Positions 47,379 to 58,211 are shown, counted from the first letter of the stretch. The stretch is DNA of 64,000 nt from Burkholderiaceae bacterium (GCA_024235915.1 JACKLO010000013.1:62001-126000); one strand, 5' to 3'. The notes: generated from the letters alone by a model not told the origin. Numbers and translations are program-made.

Positions 47379-49136
47379 TCAGGCGCCCAGCCACGCCCGC
47401 CGGCGCGCGGTGGTGTCGGCGTCGCCGTCGCTGCCCTTGGCCAGGGCCAGCTGCCAGGTGGGCACCAAGGTATCGCCCGGCGCCACACGGCAGCTCAGCA
47501 CCCGCTGGTCGCGCGTCAGCAGCAGGGTGGCCGGCGCACCCGGCGTGAGCCACGCCGCCGCGTCGTCCAGCCGGCGCAGCCGCCAGCCGTCGACGGCCAG
47601 CAGTTCGTCACCCGGCTGCACGCCCGCCGCTTCGGCCGCACCCCCGCGCAGCACATGGCGCACGCGCACCCCGGTGAGCGCGGCTTCCTGCACGCGCAGG
47701 CCCCACCGACCGGCGAGCCCGGGCGCCTCGGTGCGCGCCGACACGCCCATGGACCGGAGCAGGTCCGGCAGCGGCAGTTCCCCCACACCGTGCACCCAGT
47801 CGTCAAGTTCGGCCCGGTACGACCGGCCGCCCACCGCCGCCACCGCGTCGGCGATGTCGGCTTCGGTGATGGGCCGGCGCAACTGCCAGAGCCGGCGCAG
47901 CACGTCGTCCAGCGTGCCGGCGCCGTCACGACGCAGCGTGAGGTCCAGGCAAGCGGCCACGAGCGCGCCCTTGGCGTAGTAGCTGACCGTGCCGTTGGGC
48001 GTGTGGGCGTCAGGCCGGTAGTAGCGGGTCCAGGCGTCGAAGCTGGCCTGGGCCACGCTCTGCACCTGCCGTCCCGGCGTGCCCGCCACCGTCTGCAGGT
48101 GCGAGGCCAGCAACCGCAGGTAGGCCTCCGGTGTGACCAGGCCGGCGCGCACCAGGGTGAGGTCGTCGTAGTAGGACGTGACCCCCTCGAACCACCACAG
48201 CAACTGCGTGTAGGCCTCGCGGCCGAGGTCGGGCGCGGCCAGTTCCACCGGGGTCAGCCGCTTGACGTTCCAGGCGTGGAAGTACTCGTGGCTGATCAGG
48301 CCCAGCAGGCGCTGATAGCCGGCGTCGTCGGCTGCGGTGCCGGCAAACTGGCCCACACGGGGAAGGTCGGTGCGCACTGCCTGCAGGGCGGTGCTGGCGC
48401 GGTGCTCCAGCCCGCCGTAGCCGTCGTCGCCGGCGCGCAGCAGGAAGACGTAGCGCTTGAAGGGCGGCTTGCCCCGGCCATGCCACAGCCGCACCTGGGC
48501 GCGACAGATGCGGGTGGTGTCGGCCAACAGGCGGGCACCATCGAAACCCGGCCAGGCACCGGTGACCACGAACTCGTGCGGCACGCCGGCCACATCGAAC
48601 TGGCCGCACCAGAAGCGGCCCAGCTCGAACGGGTGATCGATCAGTTCGGCGTAGTCATCGGCCTCGAAACGAGGGGGACCGCCGGGCGCCACGCGGCGCA
48701 TCGCGGTGGCCACGTCCCAGCCTGCGGGCAGGCGGCCCAGGCTCAGGTGCTGCGGGCCGTCGGTGCGGCCGTCTGCCGCAAGGAACAGGCTGCTGCCGTT
48801 GAAGAAGGCGCGCTCACCGTCCAGCCAGGCGCCACGCACCGAACCGTCCAGCGCATGCACGCGCCAGCTCAGCTCCAGCGCCGCGGTGCCATTGCAATGG
48901 GCGATCCAACTGGTCTTGTCGACCTGCTCGATGTGCACCGGCCGCCCAGCTTGCGTGCCGCGCAGGTCCTGCAGGTGGCGCGCGAACTCGCGCAGCAGGT
49001 AGCTGCCCGGCAGCCACACGGGCAGCGACAGCCGCTGCTGTGCAGCAGGTGCCGGCAGCGTCAGCGACACGCGCAGCAGGTGCTGCGCACGGTCGTCGAA
49101 GGCGACGCGGTAGTGCGGGACCTGAAGCGCAGCCAT
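47379..49136 (-). CDS. M61-family metallopeptidase (glycyl aminopeptidase type) with PDZ domain
   Basis: A 585-residue zinc peptidase. The zinc site is SHEYFHAWNVKRLTP near residue 280 (HExxH), with the third ligand Glu in LWWFEGVTSYYDD about 25 residues on. The N-terminal domain (about 1-170) is the M61 beta-sandwich. A PDZ domain near 485-560 includes VRHVLRGGAAEAAGVQPGDE and LLAVDGWRL. No signal peptide is evident in the visible start (MAALQVPHYRVAFDD), so it appears cytosolic. It lies 3 nt from the DUF3429 gene on one side and the DUF3108 gene on the other. Confidence 0.88.
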   Translation of the reverse strand: MAALQVPHYRVAFDDRAQHLLRVSLTLPAPAAQQRLSLPVWLPGSYLLREFARHLQDLRGTQAGRPVHIEQVDKTSWIAHCNGTAALELSWRVHALDGSVRGAWLDGERAFFNGSSLFLAADGRTDGPQHLSLGRLPAGWDVATAMRRVAPGGPPRFEADDYAELIDHPFELGRFWCGQFDVAGVPHEFVVTGAWPGFDGARLLADTTRICRAQVRLWHGRGKPPFKRYVFLLRAGDDGYGGLEHRASTALQAVRTDLPRVGQFAGTAADDAGYQRLLGLISHEYFHAWNVKRLTPVELAAPDLGREAYTQLLWWFEGVTSYYDDLTLVRAGLVTPEAYLRLLASHLQTVAGTPGRQVQSVAQASFDAWTRYYRPDAHTPNGTVSYYAKGALVAACLDLTLRRDGAGTLDDVLRRLWQLRRPITEADIADAVAAVGGRSYRAELDDWVHGVGELPLPDLLRSMGVSARTEAPGLAGRWGLRVQEAALTGVRVRHVLRGGAAEAAGVQPGDELLAVDGWRLRRLDDAAAWLTPGAPATLLLTRDQRVLSCRVAPGDTLVPTWQLALAKGSDGDADTTARRRAWLGA

Positions 49137-49139
49137 CCG

Positions 49140-49586
49140 TCAGGTCAGGGCGGCGCCGGCGGTGCAGCTGAGCGCGGCCACGGCGGTGAGCACCCCGCGC
49201 AGCGGCAGCCAACCCGCCAATCCGATGGCGGCGTAGCTGCGGCGGTCAACCATGAAACACAGCACCAGGGCGGCTGCCAGCACGGCCAGGCTCCAGGCCG
49301 GCGGCAACAACAGCGCGGGCCAGGCCAGCAGCGACGGCACCACGCCCCAGGCCAACCGTGCCAAGGACGGGCCGCCAGCGCCGGACATGGCCAGCCCCCA
49401 GTGGATGCCGCCCAGGAAGGAGACGATGACAGCGCCATAGGCCGCCAGTGCCACCGGCGCGCCGCCGGGCACCGGCCAGGGCAGCAACGCTGGCCAGCGC
49501 ATGGCAGCCGCGCCGACGACGAACGGGATCAGCCCCGCCAGGCCCAGCGCCCAGGCCACCGGGCTCGGGCGACGCGGCGCGCTCAC
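49140..49586 (-). CDS. DUF3429 membrane protein
   Basis: A 148-residue, very hydrophobic protein with four to five predicted membrane spans. It contains the family-type segment AAYGAVIVSFLGGIHWGLAM near 59-78. Function is unknown. GTG 49586 (VSAPRRPSPVAWALG) is chosen because it overlaps the dsbC stop by 4 nt (GTGA); the open frame to 49814 lies antisense-like over dsbC. It is probably translated together with dsbC. Confidence 0.75.
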   Translation of the reverse strand: MSAPRRPSPVAWALGLAGLIPFVVGAAAMRWPALLPWPVPGGAPVALAAYGAVIVSFLGGIHWGLAMSGAGGPSLARLAWGVVPSLLAWPALLLPPAWSLAVLAAALVLCFMVDRRSYAAIGLAGWLPLRGVLTAVAALSCTAGAALT

Positions 49587-50302
49587 TTCTTGGCCGCCTC
49601 GGCCAGCAGCAGTTCCACCTGGGCCGCGGGCAGTGCGCCAGGCTTGCGCACGCCGTTCTCGAAGATCAGCGCCGGCGTGCCCTGCACGCGGTACTTCTGA
49701 CCGAAGGCGACGTTGCGGTCCAGCGCCGCGGTGTCGCACTGGCCCATGGCCTTGGGCGGTGCCTTGCCGTCGATCATCCAGTCGCGCCAGGTCTGCATGG
49801 CGTCCTTGGCGCACCAGATGTCGCGCGCCTTGCCGTTCGAATCCGGGCCCAGGATGGGGTAGAGGAAGGTGTAGACGGTGACGTCCTTGACCTTCAGCAG
49901 GTCGCGTTCAAAGCGCTTGCAGTAGCCACAGTTCGGGTCGGCAAAAACCGCCAGCTTGCGCGCGCCCGTGCCCTGCTTGACGACCATGGCGTCCTTCAGC
50001 GGCAGGGTCGAGAAGTCGATCGCGGTAAGCTTCTCGATGCGCTCCTCGGTCAGGTTGGCGCGCGTGCGGGTGTCGATGATCTGGCCCTGGATGACGTGGT
50101 TGCCCTGCTCGTCGGTGTAGAGCACCTCGGTGCCGATGCGGATCTCGTAGACGCCCGGGATCGGCGTCTTGCTGATCTCGTCGATCTTCGGGAAGTTGGG
50201 CAGGCGCTCGGCCAGGTTCTTGCGGATCTGCGCTTCCTGCGCCAGCACGGCACCGGAGATCATCAGGCCGGCGGCCAGGGCGAGCAGGGTCGGGGGGGTC
50301 AT
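49583..50302 (-). CDS. dsbC: Periplasmic thiol:disulfide isomerase DsbC
   Basis: A 239-residue periplasmic protein. The signal peptide (LLALAAGLMISGAVLA) is predicted to be cleaved after residue 21. The N-terminal dimerisation domain (about 23-85, IPGVYEIRIGTEVLYTDEQG) is followed by a thioredoxin domain with the active site CGYC at 125-128 (FADPNCGYCKRFERDL) and the cis-Pro in VQGTPALIFENG near 206. It reshuffles wrong disulfides and needs DsbD, which is not in the window. It is coupled to the DUF3429 gene downstream; a UbiH-like gene lies 34 nt upstream. Confidence 0.93.
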   Translation of the reverse strand: MTPPTLLALAAGLMISGAVLAQEAQIRKNLAERLPNFPKIDEISKTPIPGVYEIRIGTEVLYTDEQGNHVIQGQIIDTRTRANLTEERIEKLTAIDFSTLPLKDAMVVKQGTGARKLAVFADPNCGYCKRFERDLLKVKDVTVYTFLYPILGPDSNGKARDIWCAKDAMQTWRDWMIDGKAPPKAMGQCDTAALDRNVAFGQKYRVQGTPALIFENGVRKPGALPAAQVELLLAEAAKK

Positions 50303-50336
50303 CGGCAGGATTCCTGTGCAGTCGGTCGGGAGGGGT

Positions 50337-51452
50337 TCAGCGGGCGGCGGCCACCAGCCAGCGCTTGAGCGGCGGCAGGTGGTCCACCAGAGTCAGGCCA
50401 CGGTTGCGGAGTTCCCGCAGCAGCGGCTGCTCGCTGGCAAACAGGTGCAGCAGGCCGTCGGTGACGCGGCCCATCGCGGCGGTGGGGCCAGCGCGGCGGC
50501 GGGCGTAGCGCTGCAGCAGGCGCAGGTCGCCCAGCGGCCGCCAGGCCTCGTGGGCCTGACGCTCGGCCAGCACCTCGTCCAGGGCCTGCACGTCCGCCAG
50601 GCCCAGGTTCAGGCCCTGGCCAGCCAGCGGGTGGACGAGGTGCGCGGCGTCACCCAGCAGCACCCAGCCCGGGCCGCAGACGGGCTCGGCCTGGGCCAGC
50701 TGCAAGGGCCAGGCAGCACGTTCGCTGGCCAGGCGCAGGTCGCCGGCAGCGCCTTCGGTGGCATCCATCAGCGCGGCCTCGAATGCGGCGGCGTCCAGCG
50801 CCAGCAGGGCATCGGCACGCGCATCGGGCACCGACCAGACCAGGCCGTAGCTGGCGCCGGGCTGCGGGCGATCGAAAGGCAGCAGTGCCAGGACGTCGGG
50901 GCTGCGGAACCACTGGCGGGCCAGGCCGCCATGGGGCTCGCTGGCCACCAGGCGCGCGGCCACGCCGCGCTGGCCATAGGGCTGGCGCGGCATGCGCACG
51001 CCCAGGCGTTCACGCAAAGCGGAGTCGCGGCCCTCGGCCAGCACCAGCAGGTCGGCCGTTGGAGGATCGGTCTCGGGGTCGATCAGGTCCACGTGCGGCG
51101 CGAAGCGCACGGCGGAACGCAGGGCCGATTCCAGTTCGGCCGCATCGACGATCCAGGCCAGCGCGTCCAGCGCACCACTCCAGGCGGAGAGGTGCAGCGT
51201 GCGGCCCGGCTGGTCGCCGGCGATGCGCATGTCCAGCACGCGGGTGCGGGCGTCGGTGGGCAGTGCGTCCCAGACCTTCAGCGTCTGCAGCAGCGCCACC
51301 GACGCCGCGCCCAGCGCGTAGGCGCGCACGTCGGCCTTCGGCGCCTGCAGGCGCGCCTGCAGACGCACCTGGCAGCCGCGGCGCGCGAGCGCCAACGCCG
51401 CGCTCAGGGCCACGGCGCCGGATCCGCGCACGCAGACGGTGGAGGCGTTCAT
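50337..51452 (-). CDS. UbiH/UbiF/VisC-type FAD-dependent monooxygenase
   Basis: A 371-residue flavoprotein hydroxylase of the ubiquinone-biosynthesis family. The FAD Rossmann motif is VRGSGAVALSAALALARRG (about 7-25), the family ADVRAYALGAAS near 41 and the second FAD motif GDAAHLVHPLAGQGLNLGLA near 276-295. The N-terminal dinucleotide motif (GSGAVA rather than GxGxxG with the third Gly) is degenerate. ATG 51452 is chosen over GTG 51476 because a TACAAT box ends 6 nt before it. It probably hydroxylates the ubiquinone ring, but the position is not determinable. Confidence 0.82.
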   Translation of the reverse strand: MNASTVCVRGSGAVALSAALALARRGCQVRLQARLQAPKADVRAYALGAASVALLQTLKVWDALPTDARTRVLDMRIAGDQPGRTLHLSAWSGALDALAWIVDAAELESALRSAVRFAPHVDLIDPETDPPTADLLVLAEGRDSALRERLGVRMPRQPYGQRGVAARLVASEPHGGLARQWFRSPDVLALLPFDRPQPGASYGLVWSVPDARADALLALDAAAFEAALMDATEGAAGDLRLASERAAWPLQLAQAEPVCGPGWVLLGDAAHLVHPLAGQGLNLGLADVQALDEVLAERQAHEAWRPLGDLRLLQRYARRRAGPTAAMGRVTDGLLHLFASEQPLLRELRNRGLTLVDHLPPLKRWLVAAAR

Positions 51453-51458
51453 CGGGCG

Positions 51459-51479
51459 ATTGTAGGAAGCCGGCACAAT
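51459..51479. promoter_or_regulatory. Interleaved divergent promoters of the UbiH-like and MOSC genes
   Basis: Minus strand: TACAAT (51464 to 51459), 6 nt before the UbiH-like ATG. Plus strand: CACAAT (51474-51479), 38 nt before the MOSC GTG. The boxes are 9 bp apart and face away from each other, so each -35 region lies beyond the other's -10, and simultaneous use is unlikely. Confidence 0.5.
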
Positions 51480-51517
51480 CCGCGTCCCACCTGCGCGAGA
51501 ACCCCGACGGAAGCCCT

Positions 51518-52369
51518 GTGAGCGACATCACCTGCACCCTGTCCGGCCTGGGCCTGCACCCGGTCAAGAGCTGCGGCGCCCTGGCGCCGCGCGAAGCGCT
51601 GCTGGTGGAGACCGGCTTCGACCTGGACCGCGCCTGGATGGTGGTGGACCCGCAGGGCGAGATGCTGACGCAGCGCGAACACCCGAAGCTGGCCTTGGTG
51701 AAACCCACGCTGCGGCTGTCCGACCTGTTGCTCAAGGCGCCCGGCATGCTGGGCCTGCACCTGGCGCTGGACGCAGCGGAGACGCCGACCCGCGTGCGCG
51801 TGTGGGACGACGTGGTCAAGGCCTGGGACATGGGCAACCTGGCGGGCCAATGGTTCAGCGACTACCTCGGCACACCGGCGCGCGTGGTGCGCTTCGACCC
51901 GGAGGAAACCCGCCTGGCCGACCGCGCCTGGACTGGCGAGGCCGAAGCGCCGGTGGAATTCGCCGACGGCTTCCCGCTGCTGGTGGCGTCGCTGGATTCG
52001 CTGGGCGACCTCAACCGCCGTCTGGCCGAGGCCGGCGCCGAGCCGGTGACGATGGCCCGCTTCCGGCCGAACCTGGTGCTGTCGGGCCTGCAGCCCTGGG
52101 ACGAGGATCACCTCGACACCTTGGAGATCACCACCGACGACGGCCCGGTGCGGCTGAAGCTGGTCAAGCCCTGCAGCCGGTGCCAGATCCCGAACGTGGA
52201 CCCGGTGACCGGCGAGCTGCAGGCGGAACCCGGGCGCACGCTGGCCAGCTTCCGCGCCGACGCCCGTATGAAGGGTGCGGTGACCTTCGGCATGAATGCC
52301 ATCGTGCTCGAGGGTGCCGGCCGCACGCTGCGCGCCGGGCAGACGGTGCAGGCCCGCTTCGGCGTCTGA
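51518..52369 (+). CDS. YcbX-type MOSC domain protein
   Basis: A 283-residue protein with an N-terminal MOSC beta-barrel domain (GLGLHPVKSCGALAPREALL, about 9-28; FDLDRAWMVVDPQGEMLTQR near 33-52) and a C-terminal MOSC domain. ARFRPNLVLSGLQPWDED is near 180, and the conserved cysteines are in VKPCSRCQIPNVDPVTGEL near 218. YcbX proteins carry molybdenum cofactor on the conserved Cys and reduce N-hydroxylated compounds. GTG 51518 fits the family; the frame is open far upstream only because of the antisense UbiH-like gene. Confidence 0.88.
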   Translation: MSDITCTLSGLGLHPVKSCGALAPREALLVETGFDLDRAWMVVDPQGEMLTQREHPKLALVKPTLRLSDLLLKAPGMLGLHLALDAAETPTRVRVWDDVVKAWDMGNLAGQWFSDYLGTPARVVRFDPEETRLADRAWTGEAEAPVEFADGFPLLVASLDSLGDLNRRLAEAGAEPVTMARFRPNLVLSGLQPWDEDHLDTLEITTDDGPVRLKLVKPCSRCQIPNVDPVTGELQAEPGRTLASFRADARMKGAVTFGMNAIVLEGAGRTLRAGQTVQARFGV

Positions 52370-52391
52370 ACCACCGACGCACCCCTCCACG

Positions 52392-53273
52392 ATGCCGACC
52401 CGCCTGCCGTCGTGGCAGCTGTTTGCCGTGGCCGTGCTCATCTGGGGCACGACCTGGCACGCCATCCTCTACCAGCTGGCCGTGTGGCCGCCGGAATACG
52501 GCGTGGCCCTTCGTTTCGGCCTCGCGGCGCTGACGGTGTTCGGCGTCGCGCTGTGGCGCGGCGACCGCCTGCGCCTGCCTGCCGGGCAGCAGCGGCGTGT
52601 GGCCGTGCAGGGCATCTTCATGTACGGCCTGGCCTACCTCTGCGTGTACCACGGCGAACGGCACGTGCCGTCGGGCCTGGTGGCCGTGGGCTATGCCACG
52701 TCACCGCTGCTGGCGGGGCTTGGCGCCTGGGCACTGTGGCGCAGCCCGCTGACGCTGCGCTTCGGCGCCGGTGGCCTGCTGGGCGTGCTCGGCGTGGCGC
52801 TGATCTTCGCGCCGGAACTGGCCACGGTGGACCGCAGCCCCACCGCCGGCACCGGGCTGGCCTACACGGTGGGCGCCGTGCTGCTGTCGGCCGTCGGGGC
52901 CTTGTCGGCCAGCCGCAATGCGCACCACGGCCTGCCCTTCTGGCCCACCGTGGCCTGGGGCCTGGCCTGGGGTGCCGGCACGGCCGGGGCCGCGGCGCTG
53001 CTCACGGTGCCACTGCCGCAGGCCTGGCCGACGGCAGCGTCGTGGTGGTTGTCGCTGGCCTACCTGGCGGTGGCCGGCACGGTGGTGGCCTTCGGCGCCT
53101 TCCTGACCCTTCAGCATCGCCTGGGCCCGGCCAAGGCGTCGACCATCGGCGTGATGACGCCGGTGGTGGCGCTGGTGGTGTCCGCGGTCTTCGAGGGTTT
53201 CCGGCCTGGCCCGATGACGCTGGCCAGTGCCGGGCTGACGGTGCTGGGCAACGTGCTGATGTTGCGCCGCTGA
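52392..53273 (+). CDS. EamA/DMT-superfamily exporter
   Basis: A 293-residue inner-membrane protein with ten predicted spans and the two-fold EamA repeat. The first repeat begins LFAVAVLIWGTTWHAILYQL (about 9-28); the second begins YTVGAVLLSAVGALSASRN near 157. It is likely an exporter of small metabolites; the substrate is unknown. It lies 22 nt after the MOSC gene in the same direction and converges on the histidine kinase gene with 13 nt between them. Confidence 0.85.
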   Translation: MPTRLPSWQLFAVAVLIWGTTWHAILYQLAVWPPEYGVALRFGLAALTVFGVALWRGDRLRLPAGQQRRVAVQGIFMYGLAYLCVYHGERHVPSGLVAVGYATSPLLAGLGAWALWRSPLTLRFGAGGLLGVLGVALIFAPELATVDRSPTAGTGLAYTVGAVLLSAVGALSASRNAHHGLPFWPTVAWGLAWGAGTAGAAALLTVPLPQAWPTAASWWLSLAYLAVAGTVVAFGAFLTLQHRLGPAKASTIGVMTPVVALVVSAVFEGFRPGPMTLASAGLTVLGNVLMLRR

Positions 53274-53286
53274 GCGCAGCACGTCG

Positions 53287-55086
<1,800 letters not shown>

Positions 55087-55246
55087 GCGCGGATGCCGGG
55101 CAAGCCCGGACCGCCGCGGCGGGCAGCAGCGTGAGCCTGCCACGCCGCCGGGGCTCTTGGCATATCGGCATCCCTGCCGGTGAACTGAACGACGAGGCCC
55201 CGGCGCGGCTCAACCCCGACGCGGGCCGTGCCCGGTCAGCGCACGG

Positions 55247-56110
55247 TCACCGCGCCGGCAGCGGGATGAACTCGGTCTCTCCCGGCACGCCCGGAAAGCG
55301 GCCAGCGGCCCAGTCGGCCGCCGCTTCGTCGATGCGGGCCTTGCGGCTCGAGACGAAGTTCCACCACATGAAGCGCGGGCCGAGCGGGTCGCCGCCGATG
55401 AGCGCGATCCGCACGTCGGCATCGGCTGCCACCAGCGGCTCCTCACCGGGCGCCAGCACCACCAGCGTCTGCGCCGGCACCCCCTGCCCGTCCAGCGTGA
55501 AGGGGCCGTCAACCGCGTAGAGCGCACGTTCGGCGGCGGGCGGCACGGGGAAGGCGTCGCCGGCCTGCAGGCGGATGTCGGCGAAAAGTGTGGGGGAAGC
55601 GGTGGCCACCGGCGACTGCGCGCCGAACACCTCGCCCACCAGCACGCGCAACTGCGCGCCACCCACCTCCAGGGTCGGGATCGCGTCGGCCGGCGTGTGG
55701 GCGAATCCAGGTTCGGCTTCTTCCAGCGCCTCGGGCAGCGCCACCCAGAGCTGCAGACCATGGCTGCGGCGGATGGCCCCGCGCAGATCGTCGGGCGTGC
55801 GCTCGGAGTGCACGATGCCGCGGCCGGCCGTCATCCAGTTGATGGCACCAGGTTCGATGCGCTGCACGGCACCGGTGGAGTCGCGGTGCTGCATCGCGCC
55901 TTCGAACAGGTAGGTCACCGTGGCCAGGCCGATGTGCGGGTGCGGGCGCACGTCGTGGTTGTCCTGCGGGCCGGCCTGCACCGGGCCGAAGTGGTCGAAG
56001 AACACGAAGGGCCCGACGCTGCGCGCGGCGGCCGCCGGCAACGCCCGGCGCACGGTGAAGCCACCGCCCAGGTCGTGGGCGCGGGGCGTGATCAGTCGGC
56101 GTTCGGGCAT
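55247..56110 (-). CDS. Pirin-family protein
   Basis: A 287-residue double-stranded beta-helix (cupin) protein. The N-terminal pirin motif is VRRALPAAAARSVGPFVFFD near 21-40. The metal site follows in DVRPHPHIGLATVTYLFEGA (about 53-72: H-P-H) and GRGIVHSERTP near 98 with further His/Glu ligands. Bacterial pirins bind iron and some have quercetin dioxygenase activity; the role here is unknown. It is divergent from ppk1, and the intergenic PhoB box lies 11-28 nt from its ATG. The 160-nt gap to the histidine kinase start shows no clear site. Confidence 0.87.
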   Translation of the reverse strand: MPERRLITPRAHDLGGGFTVRRALPAAAARSVGPFVFFDHFGPVQAGPQDNHDVRPHPHIGLATVTYLFEGAMQHRDSTGAVQRIEPGAINWMTAGRGIVHSERTPDDLRGAIRRSHGLQLWVALPEALEEAEPGFAHTPADAIPTLEVGGAQLRVLVGEVFGAQSPVATASPTLFADIRLQAGDAFPVPPAAERALYAVDGPFTLDGQGVPAQTLVVLAPGEEPLVAADADVRIALIGGDPLGPRFMWWNFVSSRKARIDEAAADWAAGRFPGVPGETEFIPLPAR

Positions 56111-56120
56111 GGGCGCTCCG

Positions 56121-56138
56121 CTGTCATGAAGTTGTCTT
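56121..56138 (+). promoter_or_regulatory. PhoB box upstream of ppk1
   Basis: CTGTCAT-GAAG-TTGTCTT: two 7-bp half-sites in direct repeat with a 4-bp spacer. It matches the E. coli phoA box (CTGTCATAAAGTTGTCAC) at 15 of 18 positions. Ten bp separate it from a TACACT -10 box, the spacing found in PhoB-activated promoters, where the box replaces the -35. Confidence 0.78.
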
Positions 56139-56148
56139 TCAGGCTTCG

Positions 56149-56154
56149 TACACT
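56149..56154 (+). promoter_or_regulatory. -10 box (TACACT) of ppk1
   Basis: TACACT ends 6 nt before the ppk1 ATG at 56161 and begins 10 nt after the PhoB box. Transcription should start at or next to the A of the start codon, giving a leaderless mRNA. Confidence 0.6.
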
Positions 56155-56160
56155 GGGCTG

Positions 56161-58200
56161 ATGTCCGAACCTGTCACGGCCCCGGCCGCGCTGCTCAACC
56201 GCGAACGGTCGATCCTGGAGTTCAACCGCCGCGTGCTGGCGCAGGCGCAGCGCGAGGACCTGCCGCTGCTGGAGCGGCTGCGCTACATCACCATCGTATC
56301 GTCCAACCTCGACGAGTTCTTCGAAGTCCGCGTGGCCGACGTGCTGGAGGCCGCGCGCGCCACCGGCACCCGCGGTGACTTTGAGCACGTGGCCGCCGCC
56401 GCCCACGAACTGATCGACGAGCAGTACCGCCTCTTCAACGAGGTGGTGATGCCGGCGCTGCAGCGCGAAGGCATCGTGATCATCAACCACGAGGAACGCA
56501 ACGCGGCCCAACGCGAATGGGTGCAGCGCTTCTTCGAGCAGCAGGTGCGGCCGCTGCTGGTGCCGGTGGCGCTGGACCCGTCGCACCCCTTCCCGCAGGT
56601 GGCGAACAAGGCGCTGAACTTCATCGCCCGCGTCACCGGCAAGGACGCCTTCGGCCGCGAGAGCGGCATCGCCATCGTCAAGGTGCCGCGCGTGCTGCCG
56701 CGCGTGATCCGCATGCCGGACGAGGTCAGCGGCGGCCGGCAGGCCTTCGTGCTGCTGACCAGCGTGATCCGCGCCCACCTCGAGGAACTGTTCCCCGGCC
56801 GCACGGTGGAGGCCTTCTCGCAGTTCCGCGTGACGCGCGACTCCGACCTGGAGGTGAGCGAGAAGGAGGTCACCAACCTGCGCCAGGCCATGCGCAGCGG
56901 CCTCACCACCCGCCACTACGGGCAGGCGATCCGGCTCGAGGTGGTGGCCACCTGCCCGCAGGAACTGTCGGACTTCCTGCTGGCGCAGTTTGCGCTGCCC
57001 GAGTCGGCGCTGTACCGCGTCAACGGGCCGGTGAACCTGGTGCGGCTGAACCAGCTGATCGACCAGTCGCACGCCGACCACCTGCGCTTCACGCCCTATG
57101 AACCGTCCTGGCCGGAGAAGCGACTGGCCCGCGGCAGCTCGGTGTTCGCCCGCCTGAAGCGGGGCGACCTGCTGCTGCACCACCCGTTCGAGAGCTTCGA
57201 GCCGGTGGTGCAGTTCCTGCGCGAGGCGGTCTACGACCCCGACGTGCTGGCCATCAAGCAGACCATCTACCGCACCGGTGCGCAGAGCGTGCTGATGGAC
57301 CTGCTGCTGGAGGCGGCGCGGCGCGGCAAGGAAGTCACGGCCGTGGTCGAGCTCAAGGCGCGCTTCGACGAGGAAGCCAACATCAACTGGGCCGAGCGCC
57401 TGGAGGCCGTGGGCGCCCAGGTGGTCTATGGCGTCGTCGGCCTCAAGACCCACGCCAAGCTGCTGCTGGTGACGCGGCGCGAAGGCAACCGCCTGCGCCG
57501 CTACGCCCACCTGTCCACCGGCAACTACAACCCGAAGACGGCACGGCTGTACACCGACACCGGCTACCTCACGGCCGACCCGGCGCTCACCGGCGACGCC
57601 GACGCAGTGTTCCACCAGATCGCCAGCCAGACCCGCATGCGGCGCCAGGCGCAGCTGCTCTCGGCACCGTTCCAGCTGCACAAGCGCATGGTCGGCCTCG
57701 TCGACCAGGTGGCCGACGCGGCACGCGCAGGCCAGCCGGCACGCATCGTCGTCAAGATCAATGCGCTGACCGACCCGGGGCTGATCCAGGCGCTGCTGCG
57801 CGCCGGGCAGGCCGGCGCGTCGGTGGACCTCATCGTGCGCGGCGCCTGCATGCTGCCGCCCGGCGTGCCGGGCGTCAGCGACAACATTCGCGTGCGTTCG
57901 GTGATCGGCCGCTTCCTGGAGCACTCGCGGGTGATGTACTTCCGCTGGGGGCGGGAGGCGGAGGACGAGGCGCTCTACCTGTCCAGCGCCGACTGGATGA
58001 GCCGCAACATGTTCGGCCGCATCGAGGTGGCCTGGCCGGTGCGCGACCCGGGCCTTCGGCAGCGCGTGATCGACGAATGCCTGGTGCCCTACCTGCACGA
58101 CGCCTGCGACGCCTGGGCCCTGGATGCCGACGGCCGCTACCACCGCGTGGGCACCGATGGCCCCAGTGCGCAGCGCGCGCTGATGGATCGCTACCGCTGA
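56161..58200 (+). CDS. ppk1: Polyphosphate kinase 1
   Basis: A 679-residue enzyme that reversibly polymerises the gamma-phosphate of ATP into polyphosphate, often at the inner membrane. The domain order is N-terminal (LLNRERSILEFNRRVLAQAQ, about 10-29), head (about 110-310) and two PLD-like catalytic domains. The autophosphorylated His is near residue 431 in VGLKTHAKLLLV, with STGNYNPKTARLYTD about 20 residues on. The second catalytic His is near 588 in GRFLEHSRVMYF. The length and all key residues fit a functional PPK1. A PhoB box and -10 are directly upstream. sixA follows after 11 nt. Confidence 0.96.
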   Translation: MSEPVTAPAALLNRERSILEFNRRVLAQAQREDLPLLERLRYITIVSSNLDEFFEVRVADVLEAARATGTRGDFEHVAAAAHELIDEQYRLFNEVVMPALQREGIVIINHEERNAAQREWVQRFFEQQVRPLLVPVALDPSHPFPQVANKALNFIARVTGKDAFGRESGIAIVKVPRVLPRVIRMPDEVSGGRQAFVLLTSVIRAHLEELFPGRTVEAFSQFRVTRDSDLEVSEKEVTNLRQAMRSGLTTRHYGQAIRLEVVATCPQELSDFLLAQFALPESALYRVNGPVNLVRLNQLIDQSHADHLRFTPYEPSWPEKRLARGSSVFARLKRGDLLLHHPFESFEPVVQFLREAVYDPDVLAIKQTIYRTGAQSVLMDLLLEAARRGKEVTAVVELKARFDEEANINWAERLEAVGAQVVYGVVGLKTHAKLLLVTRREGNRLRRYAHLSTGNYNPKTARLYTDTGYLTADPALTGDADAVFHQIASQTRMRRQAQLLSAPFQLHKRMVGLVDQVADAARAGQPARIVVKINALTDPGLIQALLRAGQAGASVDLIVRGACMLPPGVPGVSDNIRVRSVIGRFLEHSRVMYFRWGREAEDEALYLSSADWMSRNMFGRIEVAWPVRDPGLRQRVIDECLVPYLHDACDAWALDADGRYHRVGTDGPSAQRALMDRYR

Positions 58201-58211
58201 GGACGGCGCAC

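Noticed and set aside
46329..49700. Plus-strand ORF of 1,123 codons opposite DUF3108, M61 and DUF3429 genes
   Set aside because: Shadow frame; the minus-strand genes have clear catalytic motifs and coupled starts.
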